From contig JBCCYN010000048.1 in the NCBI GenBank assembly GCA_039189655.1, positions 1 to 26,750 of the forward strand: a stretch of DNA of 26,750 bases, read 5' to 3'. This DNA is from Acuticoccus sp039189655 (GTDB taxonomy: Bacteria; Pseudomonadota; Alphaproteobacteria; Rhizobiales; Amorphaceae). Below are positions 15,433 through 23,546 of the stretch, one piece after another (position 1 is the first letter of the stretch; each line of letters begins with the position of its first letter). The position numbers and the translations under genes are program-made. The notes beneath the pieces were generated by a model. That model made no database searches, was not told the origin of the DNA, and saw only the letters and a list, made by a program, of their open reading frames with translations.

Positions 15433-16005
15433 GCGAACCCGCTCGAACGCACTGGGAGACGCTCCACAGCGCTCAGCCACCATTGCGCTTCGTCGGTTAG
15501 ACTAAAACTGGTAGCCACTGCCGTCACTCTGGAGAAAGTTGAGTTTTCATCGCAGCTGCGTCCGATGAAATAAATAAAGAGCCAAATCTATGGCATAAAT
15601 ATTGTTTTACTAATTACACAACTAAACCATTTCAAAATCTATGGAATTGTAATTCAAGTTTCTAACGCATTATTCAGTATATTTAGTTAGGATGGTTTTG
15701 AAAGAATTGACCGATCTTAGACTTAGACGAATTACGGAATTTATTCAATCATCTCGAATTGTAGGCGACGGCGGGCTACCTCCTAACTCAATTTGATAGA
15801 TTTCGTCCGCCTTTCAGCGCACGTAGGACAGGTTTTGTTGCCCAGGCCTGAGGCGACTTAACGCACAGTTTCCCGTTGACGACTAATTTGATCGCACCAA
15901 CTCGGAACGGAAGAGTAGCAAGTACAATGCAATATATAATAAATCTACTGTGTTCTTGTTAATCAAGACGCCTACCATTCAAATTCACTGGAACGAGGAA
16001 CACCC
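15433..16005. other. 573-nt AT-rich intergenic region upstream of the DoxX-like gene
   Basis: No coding frame is supported. From about 15540 to 15970 the sequence is much richer in A+T than its surroundings. The direct repeat AAATCTATGG occurs at 15584-15593 and 15635-15644, 51 nt apart. TATAAT at 15935-15940 could be a -10 box for the next gene; no good -35 box is seen at the standard distance. Confidence 0.5.
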
Positions 16006-16455
16006 ATGCGCGATGTGAATCTGCAGACGAGTTGGCGAGACAGGCTCCCAGGCTTAAATGTCACATCTGCGATAACCGGCGAATACTTTCTTCGCCTAGC
16101 AATAATCGCAATCGTGCTTCAGGAAGGTTTGCAAAAATTCCCGAACCTCGAAGCGGGGGCAGCGATGTATCAGCTACCCGTGGAACTTTGGACTATGGCT
16201 GCAGTGGCGGAGGTCGTTGGGCCGATTGCAATTGCCATTGGCGGGCTCTTCAGAAGTGAGATCGGAGACCTCATGACTAGGGTGGGAGGTTTCCTAATCG
16301 CCGGCGTAGTTGGTGCAGTGATCGTGCACGTTTCCATGGGGCCATGGTTGGGCATGCGTTTTCACGTTCTCATGCTTGCTGTGGGCGTGTTTTTCATGCT
16401 GCGCGGCAACGGCATGCGACTGCGCCACATCTGGTGCCGGCGAATAAGTCGATAA
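16006..16455 (+). CDS. DoxX-like four-helix membrane protein
   Basis: The ATG at 16006 is preceded by GAGGAA at good spacing. The 149-aa protein has four membrane helices with the DoxX-type layout: YFLRLAIIAIVLQEGLQKF, a short loop with PVELWTMAAVAEVVGPIAIAIGGLF, GGFLIAGVVGAVIVHV, and FHVLMLAVGVFFMLRG. The QKF after helix one and the FH before helix four are common in DoxX-like proteins. Some members work with thiol or oxidative-stress enzymes, but no activity can be given. It lies next to the OxyR-like/Mn-catalase pair, which makes a stress role plausible. Downstream it converges with the LysR gene; a GC-rich imperfect hairpin near 16470-16500 may end transcription. Confidence 0.65.
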   Translation: MRDVNLQTSWRDRLPGLNVTSAITGEYFLRLAIIAIVLQEGLQKFPNLEAGAAMYQLPVELWTMAAVAEVVGPIAIAIGGLFRSEIGDLMTRVGGFLIAGVVGAVIVHVSMGPWLGMRFHVLMLAVGVFFMLRGNGMRLRHIWCRRISR

Positions 16456-16588
16456 GATGCGCGTTACGGGGGGCGCTCGAGCAGTGCGTGCCCGCCCCTC
16501 TAAATCAAAGATTTATTCTCATTAAAAAGTCGTTTCGAACACGCAGGACTGCCCATCATCAATTAGAAGCTCCGTCTCTACTTCATAT

Positions 16589-17515
16589 TTACGCATGCAA
16601 TGGTGTATGTCTCGATGCAGATTTATGCGCTCTCGCGGCTAGTTTGCGCAGTGTTTCGATGTCGTTATTGCCGTCTCGCGCTTTGCGGTACACAAATTGA
16701 ACTTCCCGGCTGAACAAGTCGGGATCAAGTTCTGTTGTATGGAGACCGCCCAGCGCCGACGCATAGCGGAACACGAATGGCGATGGCAGGACAGTGTCGC
16801 CAATGCCTGCGGAAACGAGATTAGTGAGAGTGAAAAGGGATGCTGGCCCTATCCGATAGTCCACCGTATCGGACTCTGCACTCCCCATTCGCTCGATGGA
16901 AGCATGGACGAGTTCTCGGAAACAGTGGCCTTCCTGCATGAGCAAAATGGGGCGCCGAGCGTTCGGTTTGAAAGGATCCCGACCCACCGGATCACGGCTT
17001 ACAAAAACCGCTCTTTCCACCCCGATCGCCTTGTTTGTTAGGACGGGAACGGCAGGCAGCGTGGCCATGATTGCCGCGTCAAGATCACCATTCACGACTT
17101 TTGTCTCAAGCGCGTCAGTAAGCGCCTCTGTCAATTCTATGCGCAACTTGTCGTGAGATTGAGCTATTTCTTCCAAGAATGGAGCTGCAAGATACGGTGC
17201 TACAGTGGCAAGGATGCCGATACGAAATCTACGATCTTTAAGGCTTTCATACCCCTTCCCCGCACGATCCATATCATAAAACGCGTGTAGTACCGCTCGA
17301 GCGTGCGCAAGTATTCGCCTTCCCTCCGGCGACAACGCGATTGTTCTGCCTGATCGCTCAAACAGCCTTTGCGAAAAAAGCTCTTCAATGCGACGGATTT
17401 GATTGGAGAGTGTTGGTTGGGTGGTACCCAGACACCCTGCGGCTTTCGCAAAGCTGCGATGCTCGGCCACAGCGACAAAGTACTCAAGATCGCGAAATCG
17501 CAGAAGTCGCAGCAT
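16589..17515 (-). CDS. OxyR-like LysR-family regulator
   Basis: I chose ATG 17515 (308 aa) because GGGGAGGA lies 7 nt upstream and the helix-turn-helix then starts at residue 5: RFRDLEYFVAVAEHRSFAKAAGCLGTTQPTLSNQIRRIE. An alternative start at 17572 adds 19 residues. The effector domain matches OxyR: LLMQEGHCFRELV carries Cys198 at the place of E. coli Cys199. RIGPASLFTLTNLVSAGIGDTVLP matches the RATSLETLRNMVAAGSG-ITLLP region. The resolving cysteine (Cys208 in E. coli) is replaced by Ile207 in VHASIERM. It is divergent from manganese catalase with 155 bp between starts, which makes that gene its probable target. Confidence 0.88.
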   Translation of the reverse strand: MLRLLRFRDLEYFVAVAEHRSFAKAAGCLGTTQPTLSNQIRRIEELFSQRLFERSGRTIALSPEGRRILAHARAVLHAFYDMDRAGKGYESLKDRRFRIGILATVAPYLAAPFLEEIAQSHDKLRIELTEALTDALETKVVNGDLDAAIMATLPAVPVLTNKAIGVERAVFVSRDPVGRDPFKPNARRPILLMQEGHCFRELVHASIERMGSAESDTVDYRIGPASLFTLTNLVSAGIGDTVLPSPFVFRYASALGGLHTTELDPDLFSREVQFVYRKARDGNNDIETLRKLAARAHKSASRHTPLHA

Positions 17516-17564
17516 GTCGCCGTCCTCCCCGCGACGAAAAATAAATGGTTGTAAAGCAGGATCA

Positions 17565-17579
17565 ATAGGCATTCGCTAT
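17565..17579. promoter_or_regulatory. candidate OxyR-type binding site
   Basis: ATAG-GCATTCG-CTAT has the 4-7-4 spacing of an OxyR half-operator. A weaker second unit may follow after 7 nt (GATTATTTTGAATTG, 17587-17601). It lies between the divergent regulator and catalase genes. Confidence 0.55.
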
Positions 17580-17624
17580 AGATAGTGATTATTTTGAATT
17601 GGAAATTCATATGGCGTCATCGCA

Positions 17625-17657
17625 GATTGACGGTGTGTGCGCAGCACACCGTCAATC
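17625..17657 (+). promoter_or_regulatory. 13-bp inverted repeat in the Mn-catalase leader
   Basis: GATTGACGGTGTG at 17625-17637 and CACACCGTCAATC at 17645-17657 are perfect complements around the loop TGCGCAG. The right arm ends 2 nt before the GGAGG ribosome-binding site (17660-17664) of the gene at 17671. In RNA it would form a strong hairpin; in DNA it could bind a dimeric protein. Confidence 0.75.
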
Positions 17658-17670
17658 ACGGAGGACAATC

Positions 17671-18576
17671 ATGTTCACCCGCATCGATCGTTTGCAGGTC
17701 GACGTTCCCATTCCAAAGGATCCGGATCCCAAAGCTGCCGCCGCAGTACAAGAGCTTATGGGCGGCCGATTTGGTGAAATGTCGACCCTGATGAACTACT
17801 TGTTCCAGAGCTATAATTTCCGGAACAAGGAGAAATTGCGCCCGTTTTATTCGCTCATATCCAATATCGCGACCGAAGAGCTCGGACATGTCGAGTTGAT
17901 TGCCGCGGCGGTGAATGGGTGCCTAAACGGCCAAGAACCCAAAGGGGAAATCGCGGAAGCGGGCAATGCCTCGTTCGCCAATCTTTTGGATATGCCGCTT
18001 CTCAACCATCACATTATGTTCGGCCAGGGCGCTATGCCCACCGACAGTCGTGGTACTGGATGGAGCGGCGACTATGTATTCAACTCGGGCAATCTGGTGC
18101 TCGACCTCTTGCACAACTTTTTTCTGGAGAACGGCGCACGAACTGCGAAGCTCCGCGTCTACCAGATGACCGACAATCCAGCTGCACGGCAAATGCTTGG
18201 CTACCTCTTCACGCGCGGTGGGGTTCATGCACGCGCCTATGCTATGGCGTTGGAAAAGCTCACTGGCGTCGAGATGAGCAAAATGCTGCCAATTCCTAAA
18301 ATCGAAGATGTGGTCCTGCCGGAATCAAAACCATTTATGGAAGACGGGTGGCATCGTAAGGTTTATCGCTTCTCCGATAAAGATTATCACGGGATTGATC
18401 AGATTTGGAACGGTCCCCACCCAGATGGAACCGGGGACCTCATCATCGTTGACGGTCCGCCCCAGGGTGGAAATATGAACGACTATGAGGGAATTTCGGA
18501 AGCCTTCACGCCGGAGTACACGAAGGAGGAGATATTCGAGATCGCCCAGAAACTTTACCAGAGGGCAACCGGGTGA
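17671..18576 (+). CDS. manganese (non-haem) catalase
   Basis: ATG 17671 has GGAGG 6 nt upstream; a longer frame from 17599 would run through the leader hairpin. The 302-aa protein holds the dimanganese ligands of the family: Glu36 (GRFGEMST), Glu70 and His73 (TEELGHVE), Glu153 (FFLENGAR) and His186 (GGVHARAY). Spacing matches the Lactobacillus plantarum enzyme (35, 66, 69, 148, 181). The C-terminal tail (DQIWNGPHPDG...GPPQGG) wraps the hexamer in known structures. It breaks hydrogen peroxide into water and oxygen in the cytosol and resists cyanide. Divergent OxyR-like regulator and the site at 17565 suggest peroxide control. Confidence 0.96.
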   Translation: MFTRIDRLQVDVPIPKDPDPKAAAAVQELMGGRFGEMSTLMNYLFQSYNFRNKEKLRPFYSLISNIATEELGHVELIAAAVNGCLNGQEPKGEIAEAGNASFANLLDMPLLNHHIMFGQGAMPTDSRGTGWSGDYVFNSGNLVLDLLHNFFLENGARTAKLRVYQMTDNPAARQMLGYLFTRGGVHARAYAMALEKLTGVEMSKMLPIPKIEDVVLPESKPFMEDGWHRKVYRFSDKDYHGIDQIWNGPHPDGTGDLIIVDGPPQGGNMNDYEGISEAFTPEYTKEEIFEIAQKLYQRATG

Positions 18577-18755
18577 GCAGAGAAGACCGGTGCGTTCACC
18601 AGCGACGGTGATGCCTCGGATTTGCGCGGGACTACGGTGTTCAACCCCGACAGTGCCGGCCTTCGGATTGAAAGGTCCGGAGGCTTTAGGAATTATGGTC
18701 GGGACCTTTTGGTCTTTTCCGACGTGCGGTGTTGCGATGAGACACGGCCTTAAAG
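18577..18755. other. short non-coding stretch before the IS21 scrap
   Basis: Between the catalase stop and the second istA fragment no frame is convincing. Sequence around 18640-18740 is repeat-poor and carries no recognised RNA or terminator. Confidence 0.4.
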
Positions 18756-18929
18756 GACCGCTATGACCGGCCGGCGAAGCGCAACGACAAGTGCGCCGTC
18801 GAGGGCATGGTAGGCATCACCCAGCAAACGGTCTTGGTGCCGATCCAGTACGCGCGCGACATCGATGAGCTGATCGCCATGCCGAGGGAACTCTGCGAGA
18901 CCGGTCAGCAGGCGATCCTGCTCGGCTAA
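18756..18929 (+). pseudogene. istA: IS21-family IstA fragment (second remnant)
   Basis: The frame DRYDRPAKRNDKCAVEGMVG, then ITQQTVLVPIQYARDIDELIAMPREL, ends at TAA 18927-18929. It matches the region of IstA around the catalytic Glu and continues past the point where the left copy breaks. Compared with the left copy (DRYGRPAKGSDKGAVEGMVGFTRR) it is clearly diverged, so it derives from a different IS21 element. It is on the opposite strand to the left copy. Nothing else of the element is visible. Confidence 0.75.
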
Positions 18930-19271
18930 CGCGGTATTATCGCAGGGCGACTCGGGAAGGACTGCGCCGCGGCCGGGCGCCAGGACACACGAGCATCGCT
19001 TGCACCCACCACGCGCAAACGCAGAGCATGGGTAAGCAGCTTCGGCGTCGGAGACAGAACAGTTCAGACTTCATCCAGCCCACCTCATCCCGGGATCCAA
19101 CATCTATGCCGAGCGCGCAGATCCCTCCGCGAAGGGTATCGGCGCGATCGCCATCTGGGTCTGAGATGGAGTGCGCCTACTTGTCGCTAAGCTCATGCTT
19201 CGGGGCGGTGGCACGATCTCATCGCAGCCGGCGTTGATGCGGAAATGCCCACTCTTCCAAAGACAGAAGTT
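18930..19271. other. 342-nt stretch after the IS21 scrap, no supported gene
   Basis: No frame with coding features is seen; the 69-codon frame at 19028-19237 is Ser/Arg-rich without motif. It probably represents decayed insertion DNA up to the stop of the MotB-like gene. Confidence 0.45.
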
Positions 19272-20306
19272 CTACCGTTGGGTCAACTTCAGCTCGATCC
19301 GGCGATTACGATCATAAGCTTCCGCTGTGGGCGCATCGAGGAGCGGTTGAAACTCGCCGAAGCCCGCGGCCACCAGGCGGGTCGGTGCAACGCCTTCCTC
19401 GATGAGGTACTGCACGACCGAAATTGCCCGCGCCGCAGAAAGATCCCAGTTGGAACGGAAGCGACTGCCGCCAGAAATCGGGCGCGCATCGGTATGGCCA
19501 TCCACACGCAGCACCCAGTCGATGTCGTCGGGGATATCCGCTTCCAGCGCAATCAGCTCGGCGGCAAGCTTGGCCAACTCCTCCTCGCCTGCAGCATTAA
19601 GTGCATCTGAGCCTGAGGGGAACAAGACTTCCGATTGGAAGACAAAGCGGTCGCCCACCACCTCGATGCCAGACCGCTCGGCGAGTATGTCGCGCAGCTT
19701 TCCAAAAAAATCCGAGCGAAAACGGCTGAGGATTTGCACCCGTTGGGCCAGGGCCACATTGAGGCGGCGGCCTAGATCGGCAAGGCGGGTTTGGCTCTCG
19801 CGGTCGCGGGATTCGGACGCATCAAGGGCGTCCTCAAGGGCGCTGATTTGGCGGCGAAGGGCCCGCAGCTGTTGGTTTAACAACGCCACGCGCGACAGTG
19901 CGTCAGCGCCGGCTTCACGTTCGGTTTCCAGCTGCTGGCGCAGATCGTCCACTTCGGTTTCCTGAGCGCCGGCGGCGTCTTGCTCACCCACCAGTTGCCC
20001 CCGCAAGGTGTCGCGCTGCGCTTTCAGCGCTTCGAGGCTTTCGCTCATGGAAAGGACTTCCTCGGCGACGTCGGTATTGCTCGCCCGTTCCAGGGCTAAG
20101 AGCTCGGAAAGTTCGGCAATTTGCGCATTGAGTCGCTCCAGGGCGCTCTCCCGGCCGGTTAGTTCCTGGCTCAGAAAGAACTGCGCCAGCATGAAAAGTG
20201 ACAAGAGGAAGATGATCACGAGAAGCAGCGTCGCCATCGCATCGACAAAACCCGGCCAGTAGTCGGCTCGGGTTCGCGTCTCACGGCGGCGGGCGGCTAG
20301 GGGCAC
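19272..20306 (-). CDS. MotB-like OmpA-domain peptidoglycan-binding protein
   Basis: The 344-aa protein has one N-terminal membrane helix, YWPGFVDAMATLLLVIIFLLSLFMLAQ, with Asp22 where MotB/ExbD-type proteins carry the proton-conducting Asp. Residues 50-190 form a long coiled coil. The C-terminus is an OmpA-like domain: FQSEVLFPSGSDALN, VLRVDGHTDARPI, NWDLSAARAISVVQYLIEEGV, AGFGEFQPL and YDRNRRIELKL, with the Asp/Arg that grip diaminopimelate. It pairs with the MotA-like gene upstream. No flagellar genes are present, so it is more likely an envelope energy-transducing complex than a flagellar stator. Confidence 0.87.
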   Translation of the reverse strand: MPLAARRRETRTRADYWPGFVDAMATLLLVIIFLLSLFMLAQFFLSQELTGRESALERLNAQIAELSELLALERASNTDVAEEVLSMSESLEALKAQRDTLRGQLVGEQDAAGAQETEVDDLRQQLETEREAGADALSRVALLNQQLRALRRQISALEDALDASESRDRESQTRLADLGRRLNVALAQRVQILSRFRSDFFGKLRDILAERSGIEVVGDRFVFQSEVLFPSGSDALNAAGEEELAKLAAELIALEADIPDDIDWVLRVDGHTDARPISGGSRFRSNWDLSAARAISVVQYLIEEGVAPTRLVAAGFGEFQPLLDAPTAEAYDRNRRIELKLTQR

Positions 20307-20522
20307 TTAGGGCGTTTTCCGTTTATGGCGCGGCCTGCATACCGCTCCGGCTTGCCACAGAAAGAAGTCTGCCCACAGGACAACCGGGTGGGTTTCAAGG
20401 CCGCGCAACTCGGCCACGGCGAACCAGCTTGGGTCCCGGCGAACGCGGCGGAAATCGCCCACAGGCCCACACCCAAGCCCGCCGCCGGCTTTGGCTCGCC
20501 GGGCTTAGAAGGCCTCAGCTCG

Positions 20523-21527
20523 CTACGCGCGCTCATCCTGCTCGAGCGCGGTATTGAGGCGAATGAGAAGCTCTTCAATGCGGTCATTCTGCGCCCCCTG
20601 GGCTTCGGCCCAGCCGATCAGCACCTTTTGCTCCCGGCGCATGTTGTTGACAATGGCTTGCATGCCCTCCGCGAGACTCGCCATGGCCTTTGCGGTCTGG
20701 CGGTCCCCTCCCGCTCCTCCGCGCACCCCGACGCCATTTTCTAGGAGCGTAGCAAGGCGCTCAACGGAACGCTGCAAGTCGATTGTAGCCTGCGCAGCTC
20801 CCGCCACTTCCACATCGTCGATGATATCCGTGAGGGTGGACAGCCAGTCTTCCAACTCGGTGTAGAACCGGTTTTGCGCCTGTCCTGCCTGAAGATCGAG
20901 GAAACCGACGATGAGCGATGCAGTGAGCCCGAACAGGGACGATGAGAACGCGGTTCCCATCCCCGTCAAGGGCGCTTCCAGACCCGCCTTCAGATCTTGG
21001 AAGATCACCGCGCTGTCTCCGGAGCCCACATCCAGTGTCTGGATTGTCTCCCCCACGGAGCTGATAGTCTGCAAAAGTCCATAAAAGGTACCCAGCAGCC
21101 CCAGAAACACCAGGAGCCCTATGAGGTAGCGTAGGATGTCGCGCTGTTCGTCAAGGCGGGTACCAATGGTATCGAGGATCGAGCGCATGGTGACTGCGCT
21201 CATGACGGTTTCGTCGACACCATCGCGCAAGAGCGTGGCCATCGGCGCCAGGAGGGCCGGTTGTCGCCGCGTCGCCGGTGCGCCGGTGCGGAAGCGATTG
21301 ACCCAGTTGATCTCCCGAAAAAGGCGCGTGACCTGCAAGAAGGCGAGAATGATGCCGAAGAGCCCCACCAGCATAATGAGGCCGTTCAGCACCGGATTGG
21401 CCAGGAACGCGTTGCTGATTGTCTTGATTTGGATAAAAATCAAGAAGCCGATCAGAATCACGAAAATGACCATCCGCCACAGATACATCTGCGGATAGCT
21501 GAGCCGATAAGGGTCTTTGCGGGCCAT
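20523..21527 (-). CDS. MotA/TolQ/ExbB-like proton channel protein
   Basis: From ATG 21527 the product (334 aa) starts MARKDPYRLSYPQMYLWR; an in-frame start at 21587 adds 20 residues. Two membrane helices come first (MVIFVILIGFLIFIQI, LNGLIMLVGLFGIILAFLQV). Later come the paired helices of the MotA/TolQ fold: YLIGLLVFLGLLGTFYGLLQTISSVG and LTGMGTAFSSSLFGLTASLIVGFLDLQ, with the conserved GTxxG/LTGMGTAF block. A C-terminal helical region ends it. The MotB-like partner follows 216 nt later on the same strand. Together they should form a proton-driven envelope complex. No good ribosome-binding site discriminates between the starts. Confidence 0.82.
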   Translation of the reverse strand: MARKDPYRLSYPQMYLWRMVIFVILIGFLIFIQIKTISNAFLANPVLNGLIMLVGLFGIILAFLQVTRLFREINWVNRFRTGAPATRRQPALLAPMATLLRDGVDETVMSAVTMRSILDTIGTRLDEQRDILRYLIGLLVFLGLLGTFYGLLQTISSVGETIQTLDVGSGDSAVIFQDLKAGLEAPLTGMGTAFSSSLFGLTASLIVGFLDLQAGQAQNRFYTELEDWLSTLTDIIDDVEVAGAAQATIDLQRSVERLATLLENGVGVRGGAGGDRQTAKAMASLAEGMQAIVNNMRREQKVLIGWAEAQGAQNDRIEELLIRLNTALEQDERA

Positions 21528-21672
21528 AGTGCCGATCTTGCCGACCATTTGCTGCGCATACAATGCGCCCAACCTGTCATTGCACAATGCGTGCTCAGTC
21601 TGAACAGCACCTTATCGACCGGTTTTTCTCAACAGGGCGGCAAGACTGGATGGTTCAAACTGCGCCGCACCG

Positions 21673-22473
21673 TTAACGGGACTTCGCCGCATCCTTGATG
21701 TTTTTCAAGATTGCCTGGTGCATGTACTCGTTCCCGACGACGATCGATCCCACCTCGTGGGGGGCGTCGCCGCCCTTTATGTCGGTGGCGAACCCGCCCG
21801 CCTCGCGAACGAGCACAACGCCGGCGGCAATGTCCCAGGCGTTCAGCCCGTGCTCCCAAAATCCGTCCAATCGCCCCGCCGCAACCCAGGCAATGTCGAG
21901 CGCCGCTGACCCGCCTCGACGCAGGCCCGCAATTTTGCCCATAAGCGGCTGAATTTCTGTCAAGAAGACAAGCTGATCGCCCGCGCCCAAGTGCGGCATG
22001 CCGCACGAGAAGAGCGCAACAGAGAGATCCTGCCGCGCCGCAACGCGGATCCGTCGGTCGTTTAGGAAGGCGCCGCGCCCTTTTTCGGCGACATAAAGCT
22101 CGTCGGTGATGGGGTTATAGATCACTCCGGCAACAAGCTCTTTGCCCCTTTGCAACGCGATGGAGACGGAAAACAGCGGGATGCCGTGTAGGAAATTCGT
22201 CGTGCCGTCGAGGGGATCGACAATCCACGCATGGGTGCCATCGTTGGGGGAAATGTTGGTGCCTTCTTCGCCGATGAAGCCGTAGTCGGGACGGGCGCGG
22301 GAAAGCTCAGCCAACGTGATCTCCTCAGCCCGCTTATCCGCTCGGGAGACGAAATCCGCTGGGCCCTTCTTGGAGACTTGCAGGTTCTCGACCTCGCCAA
22401 AATCTCGAGCAAGACTGCGACCTGCCTTTTCCGCCGCGTTGACCATGACGTTGAGGAGAGCGGAGCGCGCCAT
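21673..22473 (-). CDS. suhB: inositol-1-monophosphatase SuhB
   Basis: ATG 22473 gives 267 aa and the family N-terminus MARSALLNVMVNAAEKAGRSL; the frame extends to 22584 but those 37 residues do not fit the family. Metal sites are complete: DFVSRAD, FIGEEG (Glu69/70), WIVDPLDGTTNFLHGIP (residues 83-99) and NAWDIAAGVVLVREAGG. It hydrolyses inositol monophosphate and related substrates; in E. coli SuhB also joins transcription antitermination complexes. It lies between the MotA-like gene and efp on the same strand. It is a paralogue of HisN at 6941. Confidence 0.93.
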   Translation of the reverse strand: MARSALLNVMVNAAEKAGRSLARDFGEVENLQVSKKGPADFVSRADKRAEEITLAELSRARPDYGFIGEEGTNISPNDGTHAWIVDPLDGTTNFLHGIPLFSVSIALQRGKELVAGVIYNPITDELYVAEKGRGAFLNDRRIRVAARQDLSVALFSCGMPHLGAGDQLVFLTEIQPLMGKIAGLRRGGSAALDIAWVAAGRLDGFWEHGLNAWDIAAGVVLVREAGGFATDIKGGDAPHEVGSIVVGNEYMHQAILKNIKDAAKSR

Positions 22474-22865
22474 CAGTGTTTCGACCCCGCCGGAGCGATC
22501 TCGGACAAAGTTGGACCAAGCAATGTCCGTTGGCAGGCAAAAGCGGCGATCTTGAGCGGTGCGTGTTGGCGCCGCGGTTGCCACTTGCGATCGAGGTAAA
22601 CCACATCCAGCGCGCGAAAGTTGATTCTGTGAAAAAATTGCGGCGGGCGGGCGGCATAGATGTCTAGACGCGCGCCGGGCTTGGCCTGCTTGCGGCAGCG
22701 TGTGGCCATCGGGCTAGCCAAGGCTGGGAACTTGGAACGCAATGTCGATATCCGTCCCTGGGGAAGTCCACCTCGCGTTTTCATTGCGAAGGACTGGAAA
22801 CGTCTGGTCGGTGAGGCGAATCTTGTCAGAGCCGAACGCCGACGTTCTTGGAAAGGCCGGCGCAT
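22474..22865. other. 392-nt gap between efp and suhB
   Basis: A minus-strand frame starts with ATG directly after the efp stop (TAG-ATG) and runs through to overlap the suhB start region. Its Arg/Pro/Phe-rich translation shows no motif and no family I know. Plus-strand frames at 22476 and 22660 are equally unconvincing. I regard the gap as unassigned. Confidence 0.4.
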
Positions 22866-23429
22866 CTAGTCGGCGCGCCGGACGTATTCAATATTCTCCG
22901 TGTCGACGATGATTCGCTCTCCTGCAGCGATGAAGGGCGGAACCATCACCTTGACGCCGTTCTCAAGGATAGCGGGCTTATAGGATGAGGATGCGGTTTG
23001 GCCCTTAACCACCGCATCGGCCTCTGTGATTTCCAGCGTCACCTGTTGGGGCAGTGTGATGCCGATGGGCTTTTCCTCATACATTTCCACGGTGACTGTC
23101 ATGCCGTCTTGCAGGAACGCAACGCGCTCGCCGACGAAGTCCTTGTTCAGCTCCAGTTGTTCGTAGGTAGCCATGTCCATGAAGACAAGCTCATCGCCCT
23201 GCTGGTAGAGGAATTGAAAGTCTTTCTGCTCAAGGCGGACGCGCTCAACGGTATCGGCAGAGCGGAAACGTTCATTGAGTTTGCGCCCATCCAGTAAATT
23301 TTTTAGCTCTACCTGAGCGAATGCACCGCCTTTACCCGGTTTGACGTGCTGTACCTTCACCGCGGCCCAAAGCGTATCTTGATGCTCCAGGACATTTCCT
23401 GGGCGAATCTCGTTACCGTTGATCTTCAT
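22866..23429 (-). CDS. efp: translation elongation factor P
   Basis: ATG 23429 gives MKINGNEIRPGNVLEH, the standard start; an in-frame start two codons upstream is possible. Residues 28-36 HVKPGKGGAF form the loop whose Lys33 corresponds to the modified Lys34 of E. coli. The three domains follow: KNLLDGRKLNERFRSADTVE, QFLYQQGDELVFMDMATYEQLEL, and GITLPQQVTLEITEADAVVKGQTASSSYKPAILENGVKVMVPPFI, ending in ENIEYVRR. It enters stalled ribosomes at the E site and promotes peptide bonds at polyproline. No modification genes are in the window. It is full length at 187 aa. Confidence 0.97.
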   Translation of the reverse strand: MKINGNEIRPGNVLEHQDTLWAAVKVQHVKPGKGGAFAQVELKNLLDGRKLNERFRSADTVERVRLEQKDFQFLYQQGDELVFMDMATYEQLELNKDFVGERVAFLQDGMTVTVEMYEEKPIGITLPQQVTLEITEADAVVKGQTASSSYKPAILENGVKVMVPPFIAAGERIIVDTENIEYVRRAD

Positions 23430-23546
23430 GACCATTCCGAGTTCTGTGGAGACGTTGGCGAGAAACGACGCGCCTTCAAGGTGGGTGGAACCACAGCCCG
23501 CGGTTCAGAGCAAGTGGGGTCTCGTGCGGCCGATACCGGAATGCTG

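Noticed and set aside
16456..16510. Intrinsic terminator between DoxX-like and LysR genes
   Set aside because: The GC-rich stem is imperfect and no T run follows directly; kept only as a remark under the DoxX-like gene.
20297..20587. Minus-strand frame bridging the MotA-like and MotB-like genes
   Set aside because: It overlaps the ends of both genes in another frame and has low-complexity Pro/Ser/Arg content.
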